Source: Escarpia spicata
Taxonomy: Eukaryota > Annelida > Polychaeta > Sabellida > Siboglinidae
NCBI GenBank assembly: GCA_963995525.1
Contig: OZ023217.1
Coordinates: 1,350,529 to 1,414,528, forward strand
DNA: 64,000 nt
Direction of reading: 5' to 3'
Shown here: positions 1-19,882 of the stretch, one piece after another
How the letters are laid out: each line of letters opens with the position of its first letter
Numbering within the stretch: position 1 is the first letter of the stretch
Notes under the pieces: model-generated
The model's input: the letters and a program-made list of their open reading frames with translations, nothing else
What the model was told of the DNA's origin: nothing
Database searches by the model: none
Made by a program: the position numbers and the translations under genes

Positions 1-800
1 TCTAACATTTGACAGTGCAATATCTAATCCTCCACTCTACCCTAACATGTGACAGTGTAAGATATAATCCTCCACTCTACCCTAACATCTGACAGTGCAA
101 GATCTAATCCTCCACTCTACCCTAACATCTGACAGTGCAAGATATAATCCTCCACTCTACTCTAACATGTGACAGTGTAAGATATAATCCTCCACTCTAC
201 CCTAACATCTGACAGTGCAAGATATAATCCTCTACTCTACTCTAACATTTGACAGTGTAAGATATAATCCTCCACTCTACCCTAACATCTGACAGTGCAA
301 GATTTAATCCTCCACTCGACCCTAACATGTGACAGTGTAAGATATAATCCTCCACTCTACCCTAACATCTGACAGTGCAAGATTTAATCCTCCACTCTGC
401 CCTAACATGTGACAGTGCTCTATCTAATCTCCCACCCTACCCTAACATACGAGTTTTAAATCGAATCCCCCACTCTACGCCAACATATGAAAGTACTTGA
501 TCTAATCCCACATACTACCCTAGCATCTGACATTGCTAGATCTAATACCCCATCCTACCCTAATATACGAAAGTGCTAAATTTAATAACCCACTCTACCC
601 ATCAACATCAGGCAGTGCTATATCTTATTCCTCACTCTACCCTAATATATAAAAATGCTAGATTTAATCACCCAGTCTACCCACCATCTGACAGTGCTAG
701 ATTTAATCACCCTGTCTACACCACCATCTGATAGTGCTGGATTTAATCACCGGGTGTACCCCAACATCAGGCTGAGCTAGGTCTAATCCCCCACTCTGCC
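1..800. repeat. 40-bp tandem satellite, decaying rightwards
   Basis: About 20 head-to-tail copies of a 40-bp unit, with core words ACATSTGACAGTG and ATAATCCTCCACTCTAC. The first ten copies are nearly identical; from about 420 the units drift in sequence and length and fade out near 800. The array runs off the left edge, so its true size is unknown. No coding potential is seen. Confidence 0.95.
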
Positions 801-1063
801 AGAACGAGCTGATAAAAGAGTTAGTAAAACTGACGCCAACACTGAGTTAAACGGTCGGTCACTGTATTGATTTTTGGCTTATGTAATGGATATGATGCGT
901 AACGGAGATTAAATCATACACACAGCAGTCTAACTTTCAATTGTTCAGCAGTATTGTTTAGCAGCAAGAAATCAACTAAGATGCATGAAATGAAAAACGT
1001 ATTTAACAGTCAAGCAAAACATACAGATTTTTCCTTGGGAAAAAGTCTGAAAAGTAAGTTGTG

Positions 1064-1372
1064 GAGCGCAGTGGTGCAGTGGCTAGAGCTTCGGTCTCTC
1101 GACCGAGAGAACCTGGGTTCGAATCCTGTACAGCGGTGTCAAACCTTGGACAAGTTCGTTCAGTCTACGATGCTCCAGTTCACTCTAGACAATGGTGGAT
1201 AGTTGTGTACAAATAATCTTCGCGCATTAATTGCAGCTTGGCTGGATGCTTCCTAGAGAAGTCGAGATGGTGTTCGATTGAACAGGTCTGCCAGGGAGTA
1301 AAGTGTAAAGCCCTTTTGAGCAGTACTGAAGACTGGATACTGCGCTATTATACGGAACTTACATTTATTTTT
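1064..1372 (+). mobile_element. tRNA-derived SINE, copy 1
   Basis: A tRNA-like head carries an A-box-like stretch near 1073-1084 (TGGTGCAGTGG) and a B box near 1113-1124 (GGGTTCGAATCC). About 200 bp of body follow, ending in a TGCGCTATTATACGGAACTTACATTTA-like tail. The same body occurs at 19883-20152 (reverse) and more diverged at 24455-24750, so it is a dispersed SINE and not a tRNA gene. The tail matches the style of the LINE tail near 27755, suggesting a shared mobilisation partner. Confidence 0.85.
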
Positions 1373-1447
1373 TGGATTTTTCTTTTAATTTTTTAACCAA
1401 ACCCGGTCAACGTTGACGGAGTCTATGTAAACAATAGTTGTATTTAC

Positions 1448-1575
1448 GACGTATACAATGGTTGTATTTAGAACGTATACAATGGTTGCATTTAGAACGT
1501 ATACAATGGTTGTATTTAGAATGTATAGAATGGTTGTATTTAGAACGTATACATTGGTAGTATTTACAATACAAT
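1448..1575. repeat. 24-bp minisatellite
   Basis: Five to six copies of a 24-bp unit built on ACGTATACAATGGTTGTATT. The period is a multiple of three, so one reverse frame stays open across it; that is no sign of a gene. Confidence 0.85.
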
Positions 1576-1881
1576 TGTTTTTTTTAGTGAAAGCCATTAT
1601 TCATCTAAATTATTAACATCAGCTATACTAGCTGTTTACGTTAAGGTTTTCACGTTATATGCGGCTAAAACATAACGATGAGTACCAATATTTCAAAAGG
1701 CCAACACAGTAAAAAAAAGTTACACATACCAAGTGGTTTAATATTTCCCCCAAAGTTATGTTAACATGTCTAAACAAAAAAATTATACGTTTGCATTAAC
1801 TATCGTATTTTTCTTCAACAAAAGTTGCGAGGAAGACAACATAATTAATCATTCAAATGCGTCTGTACCACAACATATGCC

Positions 1882-1884
<3 letters not shown>

Positions 1885-1944
<60 letters not shown>

Positions 1945-1986
1945 TGTGGTAATGTGTGTGTGTGAGTGTGTGTGTGTGTGTGTGTT

Positions 1987-2024
<38 letters not shown>

Positions 2025-2045
2025 TATAATTATTATATATATATA
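1885..2045. repeat. (TA)n-(TG)n-(TA)n microsatellite
   Basis: Alternating TA tract (about 1885-1942), a GT-rich tract (1950-1985) and a second TA tract (1991-2045). Simple sequence only. Confidence 0.95.
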
Positions 2046-2238
2046 ATTATGTACAAATTAATGTAGCCATAAAAAGCTACATAATTTTTTTTAATGGTTG
2101 TGGCTACATAAATGTTTACATATACAGAATTTTTTTAGAATTTTATAGTAGGGCCTACACAATATTCTATAGACAAAAAAAATACGCAAACATGCTATAG
2201 AATATTCTATGGAATGTTTTGTTAATCACAATTCGTCA

Positions 2239-2266
2239 CCCCCCCCCCGACCCCCCCCCCCCCCCC
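2239..2266. repeat. Poly-C tracts
   Basis: Two C homopolymers (2239-2248 and 2251-2266) separated by GA. They lie about 90 bp upstream of the CCAAT box of gene 1. Comparable G runs occur at 37748-37771 and 43651-43678. Confidence 0.95.
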
Positions 2267-2353
2267 GACGTAGACTGCTTATGTAAATGTTATTGCTCGT
2301 GCTCATAAGGCCGCATCGGGGTAATTCCCCACCGAGACAGTTTGTTCATCTGA

Positions 2354-2478
2354 CCAATCAGGTTCAACGCTGCATGAAGTCACCAATGATTGTGTTGTAT
2401 TATTAGCCTTTGCTGTGTAGGTGCGGCCCGCCAGATTGGGTAACACGCAGTAGCCGCAGTAGCCGCAGAAGGCACAAC
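2354..2478 (+). promoter_or_regulatory. Promoter-proximal region of gene 1
   Basis: A CCAATCAGG box at 2354-2362 lies 125 bp before the ATG at 2479. The paralogous gene 2 has the identical CCAATCAGG 118 bp before its ATG, with similar flanks (TTCATCTGA versus TTCGTCTGG). Both leaders also share a CGCAGTA...CACAACATGG context around the start. Retention at the same distance in two otherwise diverged upstream regions suggests an NF-Y-type CCAAT element. No clear TATA box is seen, only an AT-rich patch near 2395. Confidence 0.6.
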
Positions 2479-10559
<8,081 letters not shown>

Positions 10560-11112
10560 CGAACTAGGACCTGAACCCTGTTCGAACGAGAGGCATACTA
10601 GGGACGGATCACTGTTTTCATTCTGGGTTCGCAGCGAACGTGAGACGTGAAACTAACATTAACATAACATCATCATGCGAAATTGTGTAATTAAGAAAAC
10701 ATCGGAGTTGCATTCTGAGATCGGTCATTCAAATATAAATGTCTAGTGATTCAACATGCCGATTCAACACCATATAAACTTTTATCACATAATATATGCA
10801 ATTTTAAGATAAAACAGCGCAAAAGACAAAACATTGTATATCCGCGCGCCATACGTATATTTCTCTTGGCCGCACTTGACGACCGGTAATTTGACAAAAA
10901 AGAATAAGAAAGTTATTTGTAGAAATGCCAAAGTGACACGTGTGGTAGCAAGTCTGACCAGTCTAACAGTGACTGTGTAACATATGGAGTCAATTTGATA
11001 TAGATAAGGTTTATAAGATTTTATAATTTTGATACTTTCTCTTGGGTGTCTGACAACAAGAATAAATGTATTGTAACTGTTTGTGTCAGTTTATCTCGGG
11101 TGTCTGAATAAA
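10560..11112 (+). terminator. Gene 1 3' UTR and poly(A) signals
   Basis: AATAAA occurs at 11061-11066 and 11107-11112. The first ~80 bp after the stop resemble the 3' UTR of gene 2 (CACGTGTGACG, then GGACCTG/GGCCTGG and GGATCACT), supporting paralogy beyond the coding region. Confidence 0.6.
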
Positions 11113-11690
11113 ATGTCATACATGTACAAATGGTGTCAACTTTATTGCTTAATTAAGAAACATTTCAAACTACATAACATGCAGACATGTTATTCTTAAC
11201 GAAATAAAATTCACGACAGTCATTTCTTTACTAAATCATAGACCGTTGCTATTTTTGTCACACTGCTTAATTGTTTTTTCTTCGGCAAAAAACTTGGGCC
11301 TTATCTACGCTATGAATAATACTAAAATTCAAACCTGGCATTGTAACCGAAAAGGAACACAAATACACATTATATTATGATTATAATAATACTTCTGTAT
11401 CTTTTTATAGTATATAGGCAATAACTTATAAATATAACCTATAATACATACTTTTTTCCCACAGTTAGACATTTATTCTTTTATGTGGTGAACTATAAAC
11501 ATAGGTCAATAATGTCATGGAATAGGTCATTACATATGCTGACAGACCCATATATTTCTTAAACCTACCTATAACTTGCAATCATTATAAAATATAAGTT
11601 TCTCTGTTTAATAAGTCAAACTGACGGCTATCTGCGTAGGTACGATAGTTATTTTTACATCACGCGCTTGCATACAGTTTTGATTTGTTC
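11113..11690. other. AT-rich spacer, no gene seen
   Basis: AT-rich sequence with frequent stops on both strands; no repeats or RNA-like structures were recognised. Confidence 0.6.
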
Positions 11691-12062
11691 ATGAAAAATG
11701 GCGGAAATTTTTGAAAATGGCAGGATTCAGTGAAGATAACATTATTAAACAAGTACGCGTGGTAATTATGTCACACCGGTAGTAATTCGGCTAGCCAACA
11801 TTCGGAACTTGCACGTATGTAAATAATACCGTTCAATGACGTCATTAAATAAGTACGCGTGGTAGTTCGGTCCAACCTGTAGTAATTAGATTATCAAACA
11901 TTCGGAACTTGCGCGTATGTAAATAGTCTGGTTCAATGACGTCATTAAATAAGTACCTGTGGTAGTTCGGTCAAACTTGTGGTAATTCGGCTAGCCGCGA
12001 CATTTGGAACTTGTGCGTATGTAAATAGTTTTGTTCAATGACGTCATTAAATAAAGTACACG
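11690..12062. repeat. ~116-bp tandem repeat, three units
   Basis: Units share GGAACTTGCRCGTATGTAAA, TTCAATGACGTCATTAAATA and GTGGTAGTTCGGTC. TGACGTCA in each unit is a palindromic CRE-like word. A diverged relative lies at 48470-48640 within the 5.7-kb element. The preceding 11690-11725 stretch (AAAATGGCGGAAATTTTTGA) resembles 50330-50460, also inside that element. Confidence 0.8.
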
Positions 12063-12249
12063 AATGAAATGTGCAAACCTTATCTTGTGTCTTTTTTCGT
12101 AGTATAATGCAGGACATTCTTTAGGAAACTTACTAATAGTCTTACACTTCATAACTAAAGAGAGACATTCCGTATTGTCAATATTAGGGTAATCGATTTG
12201 CGTAAAACAGGTTTGTGTACGATATGCAAGACACAGGGACATTACCATG

Positions 12250-14560
12250 GACCAAACTTAACCGATCTTAGACCAACAATTTCCTTGAACCAAACTTAGA
12301 TCAAGGAGTTGAATGAACCAAACTTAGACCAAAGAGTTACTCGAAACAAACTTAGACAAATGACTTCCATCAATCAAACTTAACCAAACATAGACAGAAC
12401 CAGAGACATCGCATGAGACTACGGACCAGATATCGCATTATACTATAGACGAGACATCGCATGAGACAATGGACGAGATAACAGACGACAGTCAATACAC
12501 TGTAACATTATATAGATCCAACCGCCGAGATAACAGACGTCAATAGACGAGACTACCACTAAGACTACGGATGAGACAACGTATGAGACAACAGATGAGA
12601 CAACAGACGAGACAACGGACGAGATATCGCGTGAGAATACGGACGAGACATCGCTTGAGACTACGGACGAGATAACAGACGGCAACAGATGAGACTACGA
12701 CTGAGACTACGGCTGAGATAACGTACGTGACAACGGACGAGACAACAGATGCGACAACGGACGAGACATTAACAAATATACCGCGCTGAAACGATAAAAT
12801 TAAGGAGGAGGAGGGACTATACTTGCAATTCAGTCAACACACTGTATCACATATAGATGTTGCTAGCCTATATTCACCTCGCTTATGGAACTTCTGCTGG
12901 TGATTTAAGCCGCTAGCAAGAATTTTAGTGCTCAACGAGTTGCAAGAACCAAACTTAGACCAATGAGTTGTACAAAAAAACCTAGAAAAGCGAGGTGCAC
13001 GAACCAAACTTAGATCAACGATTTCCACGAACCAAATTTAAACCAACGAGTTCCACGAACCAAACTTAGACCAAAGAGTTGCACGGACCAAACTTATACA
13101 AATCTACCGCGCTGAAACGATAAAATTTAGGAGGAAGAGGGGATATAACCGAATGTCATGAACCAAACTTACACCAACGAGTTGCACGAACCAAACTTAA
13201 ACCAACGAGTTGCACGAACCAAACTTATACAAATCTACCGCGCTGAAACGATAAAATTTAGGAGGAAGAGGGGATATAACCGAATGTCATGAACCAAACT
13301 TACACCAACGAGTTGCACGAACCAAACTTAAACCAACGAGTTGCACGAACCAAACTTATACAAATCTACCGCGCTGAAATGATAAAATTTAGGAGGAGGA
13401 GGGGATATAAGCGAATGTCATGAACCAAACTTAGACCAACGAGTTGCACGAACCAAACTTTAGACCAGTGAACTCCAAGAATCAAACTTAGACGAATGAT
13501 TTGCACGAACCAAACTTAGACAAGTGAGTTGCACGGACCAAACTTAGACCAACGAGTTGCACGAACCAAACTTAAACCAACGAGTTGCACGAACCAAACT
13601 TATACAAATCTACCGCCCTGAAACGCTAAAATTGAGGAGGATGAGGAGGGGATATCAGCGAATGTCATAAACCAAACTTCAACGAATAAGTTGCACGAAT
13701 CAAACCTAGACCAACGAATTGCACTAAAAAACTTAGACAGCGAGGTGCCATGAACCAAACTTAGACCAGCGAGTTACACGAAACAAACTTAGACCAACGG
13801 CTTGCACGAACCAAATTTAAACCAGTAAATTCAATGAAATAAACTCAAGAACCAAACTTAAGCCAAGGAGTTGCACGAACCAAAGTTAGACCAAAGAGTT
13901 GCACGAACCAAACTTAAACCAACGATTTCCACAAACTAAACTTATATCAATGAGTGGTACGAACCAAATTTAGACCAACGATTTGCATGAATCAAACTTA
14001 GAATAGCGACTTACATGAACCAAACGTAGACCAACGAGTTGCACGCACCAAACTTAGACAAGCGAGTTGCACGAACCAAGCTTAGACCAGCGAGTTTTAA
14101 GAACCAAACTTAGACCACCGAGTGTCACGAACCAAACTTGTACAAACCTACCGCGCTGAAACGCTACAATTGAGGAGGAGGAGGAGGAGGAGGAGGAGGA
14201 GGAGGAGGAGGAGGAGGAGGAGGAGGAGGAGGAGGAGGAGGAGGAGGAGGAGGAGGAGGAGGAGGAGGAGGAGGAGGAGGAGGAGGAGGGGATATCAGCG
14301 AGTGTCATGAACCAAACTTAGACCAACGAGTTGCACGAACCAAATTTAGACCAACGAGTTGCATTAACAAAACTTAGACAAGCGAGGTGCCATGAACCAA
14401 ACTTAAACTAGCGAGTTCCATGAACAAAACTAAGACCAAAGAGATGCACGAACAAAACTTTAGACCAGTGAACTCCAAGAACCAAACTTAGACCAACGAG
14501 TTACACGAACCAAACTTAGACCAACGAGTTACACGAACCAAACTTAGACTACACTTACAA
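12250..14560. repeat. Composite satellite: 12-bp and 28-bp units with higher-order structure
   Basis: The main unit is 28 bp (CGAACCAAACTTAGACCAAC, then GAGTTGCA). At 12390-12770 it is replaced by 12-bp units of the type GAGACAACGGAC. A spacer (TACCGCGCTGAAACGATAAAA, then (AGG)n and GATAT) recurs near 12780, 13092, 13229, 13365, 13606 and 14145, giving a ~137-bp higher-order repeat across 13080-13440. No gene is seen. Confidence 0.9.
14170..14288. repeat. (AGG)n trinucleotide expansion, about 39 repeats
   Basis: Pure AGG run. It sits exactly where the other copies of the satellite spacer carry only two to four AGG triplets, so it is an expansion inside one higher-order unit. The poly-Arg and poly-Ser frames are artefacts. 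Confidence 0.95.
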
Positions 14561-14760
14561 GCTTGGAAACATACTCACAAACACACTTTAAACTTACAAA
14601 GTTGCAAATTTACACTAACAAACTTACAAACAAACACACCTGTAAAACTTACAAAGTTGCAACCTTGCATTAACAAACTTACAAACAAACTCCCAAGCGG
14701 TCTTGCAAACTTGCAAACTTACACTTACAAACTTGCAAATACACTTACAAACTAGGGTTT
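14560..14760. repeat. Degenerate ACTTACAAA / CTTGCAAA repeats
   Basis: Short units alternate CTTACAAACTTGCAAA over about 200 bp, ending near a GGTTAGGGTTAG-like stretch at 14755-14805. That stretch is too short and irregular to call telomeric. Confidence 0.8.
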
Positions 14761-15059
14761 GGGTTAGACTTTAGTTTTAAGGTTAGATTAGGGTTAGCGT
14801 TACAGGTTAAACAAAACTCGCCATCTTCCGGATAAAATTAACATATATAGAGTTAGATACAGAAAAAAGAGGGCAGGACACAGTATATAGTGAGACGACG
14901 AACCTCACAATAGCATTGATATCCTCTGAAGACAGTGTGAGAGACCTTTCCTACAGGTGGCGTAACGCGGTTGTGAGCTCTGGCTCTGGCTCTGGCATGG
15001 ACTGCGGGAGACATGGTGCTTCAGATGTCGTGCATGGAAATATATCTGAACTTCTTGCC

Positions 15060-15180
15060 CATTCCAGATGACACGCACGATTTCTCACAAATGGTTCAGT
15101 GTATCCACGCTGTCGAAACTGATGATTCATGAGAACTATGTGTTATTGAAGATTTGATATGAAGGATCATTGAAGATAAT
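15060..15180. repeat. Dispersed repeat segment shared with 26225-26320
   Basis: Both places share TGTATCCACGCTGTC / AGTATCCATGTTGTC, then ACTGATGATTCATGAGAACTATG / ACTGACGATGCAGGGCAACTATG and TATTGAAGATTTG. The second copy follows the reverse-oriented SINE remnant directly. Probably a piece of an unrecognised interspersed repeat. Confidence 0.6.
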
Positions 15181-15349
15181 TATTTTGAAAATCATTATGT
15201 GTGTACACGAAGATTGCACACACATGTAGGGGAGAGTATTGGTGTGAAAAATCGCGATTCTGACAGCGATTGTAGTTATACAGTTGGAATAATCACAACT
15301 AATGTAAAATTTGAAACAACGATAGAAAATTACTAGTTTCTGTCAACGT

Positions 15350-15760
15350 ATTAAATTATGTGTATGTTGTTGTTTCTTGTAATTATTTGTACGTTGTTTC
15401 TTGTAATTATGTGTATGTTGCTCTTTCTTGTAATTATTTGTATGTTGTTGTTTCTTGTAATTATGTGTATGTTTTTTGTTGTTGTAATTATGTATATGTT
15501 GTTTTTTCTTGTAATTATGTGTATGTGGTTGTTTCTTGTAATTATGTGTATGTTGTTGTTTCTTGTAATTATTTGTATGTTGTTGTTTCTTGTAATTATA
15601 TGTATGTTGTTGTTTCTTGTAATTATATGTATGTGGTTGTTTCTTGTAATTACGTATGTGGTTGTTTCTTGTAATTACGTGTATGTGGTTGTTTCTTGTA
15701 ATGATGTGTATGTTGTTGTTTCTTGTAATTATGTGTATGTTGTTGTTTCTTGTAATTAAG
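15350..15760. repeat. 27-bp minisatellite, about 15 copies
   Basis: Unit TGTTGTTTCTTGTAATTATG plus TGTATGT. The 27-bp period keeps frames open on both strands (repeating Cys-Asn-Tyr-Val-Tyr-Val or Asn-Tyr-Lys-Lys-Gln), which is not evidence of coding. Confidence 0.93.
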
Positions 15761-16345
15761 TCATTTCGGTGCACTGTTTTCACTAAATATCTTGTTCCGC
15801 ATACTAAATACATTTAATAGGTTTCGGTGACGTAACTAGACGTGTGCGTGTTGTGAGCTGACAATTAATTTGTTCAATTGCCGATGATGAGCTGCGCACA
15901 TAACCCACCAGCACGGGGAGTAAAACTCGATCGTAGCAATCGTATTTCAAGGATATTTGTTTTTAGGGTTAGTCTGGATAGGGTTAGACTGGTCAAGAAA
16001 GATGGTTAGAAGTAATATCTGTAGGCGATAGTATATACACAAATGTGTGGAGTTTTTTTGTCATTTTGGAGTTAGCTCTAGTATGATTTAATCCGAGTTT
16101 ACATCGTTACATACAATAGCCATGATTTGAAGTTGGGGTGTTTTGAATGATCTACACCGGCTGTCACGCACCTGGCTGCTGGTGGATATACTCGACAGAT
16201 TGTTTCAATCTTTCACATGCCGCTTAAACCAAAACCGACAGGCACAAGTATATAAACTACGATTGTGTTCATAAAGACCCATTAACAATTACATTGTGTA
16301 CATAGAGGCCCATTAACAATTATAGTGGGGTCACCAGACCCTCAG

Positions 16346-18822
16346 TAATTTCAAGTTGCTGTAAAAGTGTACTTTTCGCTACCGCCTGATAGGGTGGAGC
16401 ATAAATAATTTTTTTGGTCCAAGTGTACAACGATCACCCCCTCTGGGGGGCCGTGGGAGGCACCTTTAAGCAACAATCTTGAAACGGCCTTAACTTCTGA
16501 ACCGTTCATCCTACATCAACATCTTATGTCCCCATGGACTCGAAATTTGGAGAAACAATTGTTTTGTTAAATGCAATTTTAACCTGGAGGCAGCCATATT
16601 GACGGTATTTGCGAAAAACCGTAAAATAACGTAATTTTCACTACAATTGTCCTAACTATTTCCACCCTTAGCCAATCAGTTTAACTGTAACATGGCCTAA
16701 CTTAGACTAAATTGCAAACGAAGCCCCGATCGCCTGCCAACCAAAAAAGAATTGATACTATATTGGAGAAAATAACTGATTTTGTATGTTGATTACTACC
16801 ATGTCATAACAATATAACCATTACGCCACCTGGCGGAATATTCGTAAAACGGCTCTAATTTTCGAACCATTCATCGTACATCAACGTGTGATGTATCTAC
16901 AGATTCGAAATGAGGAGTAGCAGCTATTAGGCTATGTATTCTATGCGCAGTAACAACCATGTTGATGTTATTTGTTAATAAACTATACAATCTTATTATT
17001 TTAATGCTAATTTCCGTCACTATTCCCACCCGTGGCCGATCAGTTTAGGACTAAACATCGCTTTACCTTGATTACATTGCAGAAGAAACACCAAGCTCTT
17101 CCGAACAAAATATAAATAACATAATTGATAGTATTTCGGAGAAAGTGGATTTATTGTCCATATAGCTGTGTATCATTGGGGTGCTTGTAAGAGAACAACG
17201 TGAACCGCGCCTAATTTCCTAACCGTTCATTATACATCAAAGTGTAATATATCTGTGGATACAAAATAAGGAGTAGCAATTTGTTGTTTTTATGTAGTTT
17301 GTTCGTTGAGGCAGCCATATTGATGTTATTTACGAAACCTGTAAAATCATGTCATTTTAATTCTCTCCACACATCCACCTGCGACCTGGGTCAATGACAG
17401 CAAGTTTGTTCGATGGAGAGAAGAAAGATGAAGTAGCATTGATAGACACAGTGCACCAGGAGCTTTGTGGAAGGCCAGAAAAAGATGCAGTTGTTCAGGT
17501 CGTGTGGTCTTCCTACCACGAATCTCGATTAGATGTTGTTGGAAGATCAGTAAAATTCATCAAAACCTACTCGCCCATTTTCCTCAACAATGCAGCAGTT
17601 CTAGACATGATCCTAACAAGACAGTACCAAGCATCTCAAACCGCAACACGTCCAGCTGCTGGTCGTGGATCAACCAGTTTAAGACATTCCCAGAAACTCT
17701 CAGTAAAGACAAGTTTGTCATGATGCTAGAAGGCATGCATATTGAACTGGCTTTGTGGGCCACCGTGGTAGGTCTGCTATGGATGACCTGAAGTTCCGAC
17801 TGCATGAAAGAGTTCTATAGGCATACGGTGCTGGCTACTGATGCAGAAGTTCGAACAGATCGTCATCATCACGTTCGTTCCAGCACACTGCGAGAGGAAA
17901 TTCAAGCTAAGGTTGACACACTGAAGTTGCTCACACCTCTGTTCTTTTCTCTCGGTCACCAAGATGAAGTCCGGTGGATTCCCCTCTTCATTTTATACCT
18001 CGATGTGTTTCTTCTGGCATGCAAGATGTGTAAGATGAGGGTCAGTTGACGACAACGAGGAGCAGTTGACGATTCTAGACCATATTGACTGGCCAAGCCC
18101 ATGAGCCTACACAAGAGCAAAGGGAGTTTGCGATGTGATCGGCCATACTCAACACCTGCTAGAATACTGGACAGTGGCTGGCACGGAGATCAGCCGAGAA
18201 GTTGGGGAATTTACCAGTGATAACAATGATGACGACGACAATGAAGTGCTACGAAGTGCTCAACCGATGCCCCAAGTCTGACTTTTTGACATGCATTCTC
18301 GAAACCAGTAAAGTCTCAATTCTGTGTGACCGGATTCTTACAACGTTTTATCATCGATGCAGGAGCACTAATCCACTCACTATATGAATGGCTTTGTTTC
18401 TGAGGCAGGCTGTTCTAATTTTTATTTGGATTGCATGTTTAATATACAAAACATGCTATGACACAATATATAAGCAGGACAAACTCAAGCAGTACACCGT
18501 CTAAAAGTACGTTTTCTTCAAAGAGAAACAAACACTAGCATTACAAGATGTTACGGTTTTTCGCAAATAACACATCAATATGGTTGCATTTACCCACACA
18601 TAAAAGTTTCTAGTCCAAATTGCGAATCCACAGAGACATAATACGTTGATGTAGGGTGAACAGTTCAGAAGTTAAGGCGGTTTCAAAATTGTTGCTTAAA
18701 GATGCCCCCACGGCCCCCTTCCAGGGGATGATCGTTGTACACTCGGACCAAAAATGTTATATTCGCTCCAACCTATCAGGCGGTACCGAAAGGTAAACTT
18801 TTACAACTAGAAATGAAATAAC
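16346..18822. mobile_element. Element A: 2.5-kb element with ~280-bp inverted repeats
   Basis: The segment 16346-16632 matches the reverse complement of 18550-18822 (shared TACCGCCTGATAGG; GTGTACAACGATCA; GCAACAA.CTTGAAAC; TTAACTTCTGAAC; ATTTGCGAAAAAC). Three direct modules of ~360 bp (starting near 16485, 16845 and 17205, words CCGTTCATCCTACATCAAC and GCAGCCATATTGA) follow the left arm. A decayed coding region lies at 17394-18049. Copies of a 35-bp word (ATTGTGTTCATAAAGRCCCA...) flank both ends (16262 and 18850). It looks like a DNA-transposon derivative of unknown superfamily. Confidence 0.75.
17394..18049 (+). pseudogene. Decayed element-borne gene inside element A
   Basis: Frames shift repeatedly: one piece reads GRPEKDAVVQVVWSSYHESR and RSVKFI, a second reads ETLSKDKFVMMLEGMHIELA, and a third has TLREEIQAKVDTLKLLTP and VRWIPLFILYLDVF. 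The composition is protein-like and unlike the surrounding repeats. From memory, the GMHIELA and RWIPLF pieces resemble large proteins found in many copies in invertebrate genomes, whose role I do not know. No catalytic motif is recognisable. Likely cargo of the inverted-repeat element, now dead. Confidence 0.5.
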
Positions 18823-18899
18823 ATTTAACATGGCTGTTTCTTCACTATTACAATTGTGTTCATAAAGGCCCATTAACAATTACATTGAACGCCGATGCA

Positions 18900-19022
18900 C
18901 ACAGAGATGGTATGACTGCCACAGTGATGGTATGACTGCCACAGTAATGGTACGACTGCCACAGTGATGGTACGACTGCCACAGTAATGGTATGACTGCC
19001 ACAGTAATGGTACGACTGCCAT
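18900..19022. repeat. 20-bp minisatellite, six copies
   Basis: Unit GACTGCCACAGTRATGGTAY repeated head to tail just right of element A. Confidence 0.9.
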
Positions 19023-19882
19023 CATCATCAAAGACCGGGACAGTCAGTGCGAGGTCCTTAGTGCGTCATCCGGTGTAGTACATTCAAAATAATGCGTGGT
19101 TCAAAACACAGAAGTAGTGGCTTGAAAGTAGATTGAAAACACTACGGTAGTGTTTTTGACATAGGTTCAAAACACTCCTGTCATATTGATATTTAGACGA
19201 CATTCTTGCATTTGAATGTCACATCTGAAGTCACAATCTGCCAGTGAACTTGATGGTAACGTCGGCCTCGTCTTCGGCCAGACTTATCTCAGGGTGCTCC
19301 CTTCGTCCCTGGTATCAATCAAGCGCAACGTACAGCAAGTGTATATTGAATAGCTTAGTAACTAATAAATAAATAAATAGCTTAGTAACTAATAAATAAA
19401 CAAATAAATAACTATAGGACTGAATATTGGTCCAACAAATACTAGATATACTGCTCCGTTATCGGCCAGACGAAGTATCTCTAACTAGTATACCTGTATG
19501 CACTGTATTTGTAATGACGTGGTCAGTTTGGCGTGTAAAGCGTCATCAAGCGGCTTAAACATCGAGGTTTCTCGAAGGTCAGTTTACTCGCATATCAAAT
19601 TCATTATTTTTATTTAGCGATCTATCCACATACCACTTATCAAAATATTATCGTTATGAATGCTGTGCGGTTTTTATTTATCATATTCACATTAGTTTAT
19701 GCTACCATTTAATCTAAACTGAATAAACATCGGTCTAAAAATATATAGTGTAAGAGCCGAAGAAGATTTCGTATGCATAACCTGTTTGGAGATCGCCAAT
19801 TTAGATTACTGCGCATGTGCACACATGGAATTGTGGGGAAGCTTGTGTTAAAAATGTAAACTAAACAGAAGAATGTATAAAG

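Noticed and set aside
1064..1140. A functional tRNA gene
   Set aside because: A and B boxes are present, but the sequence continues into a body shared with other copies, and the acceptor stem and anticodon arm do not pair convincingly. It is the SINE head.
14054..14310. Poly-Ser / poly-Arg frames
   Set aside because: They translate the (AGG)n expansion within a satellite.
14755..14805. Telomere-like GGGTTAG repeats
   Set aside because: Only a few irregular copies within degenerate sequence, too short to call interstitial telomeric DNA.
15343..15813. Repeat-protein frames on both strands
   Set aside because: A 27-bp minisatellite period keeps frames open. Low complexity, no start context, no splice logic.
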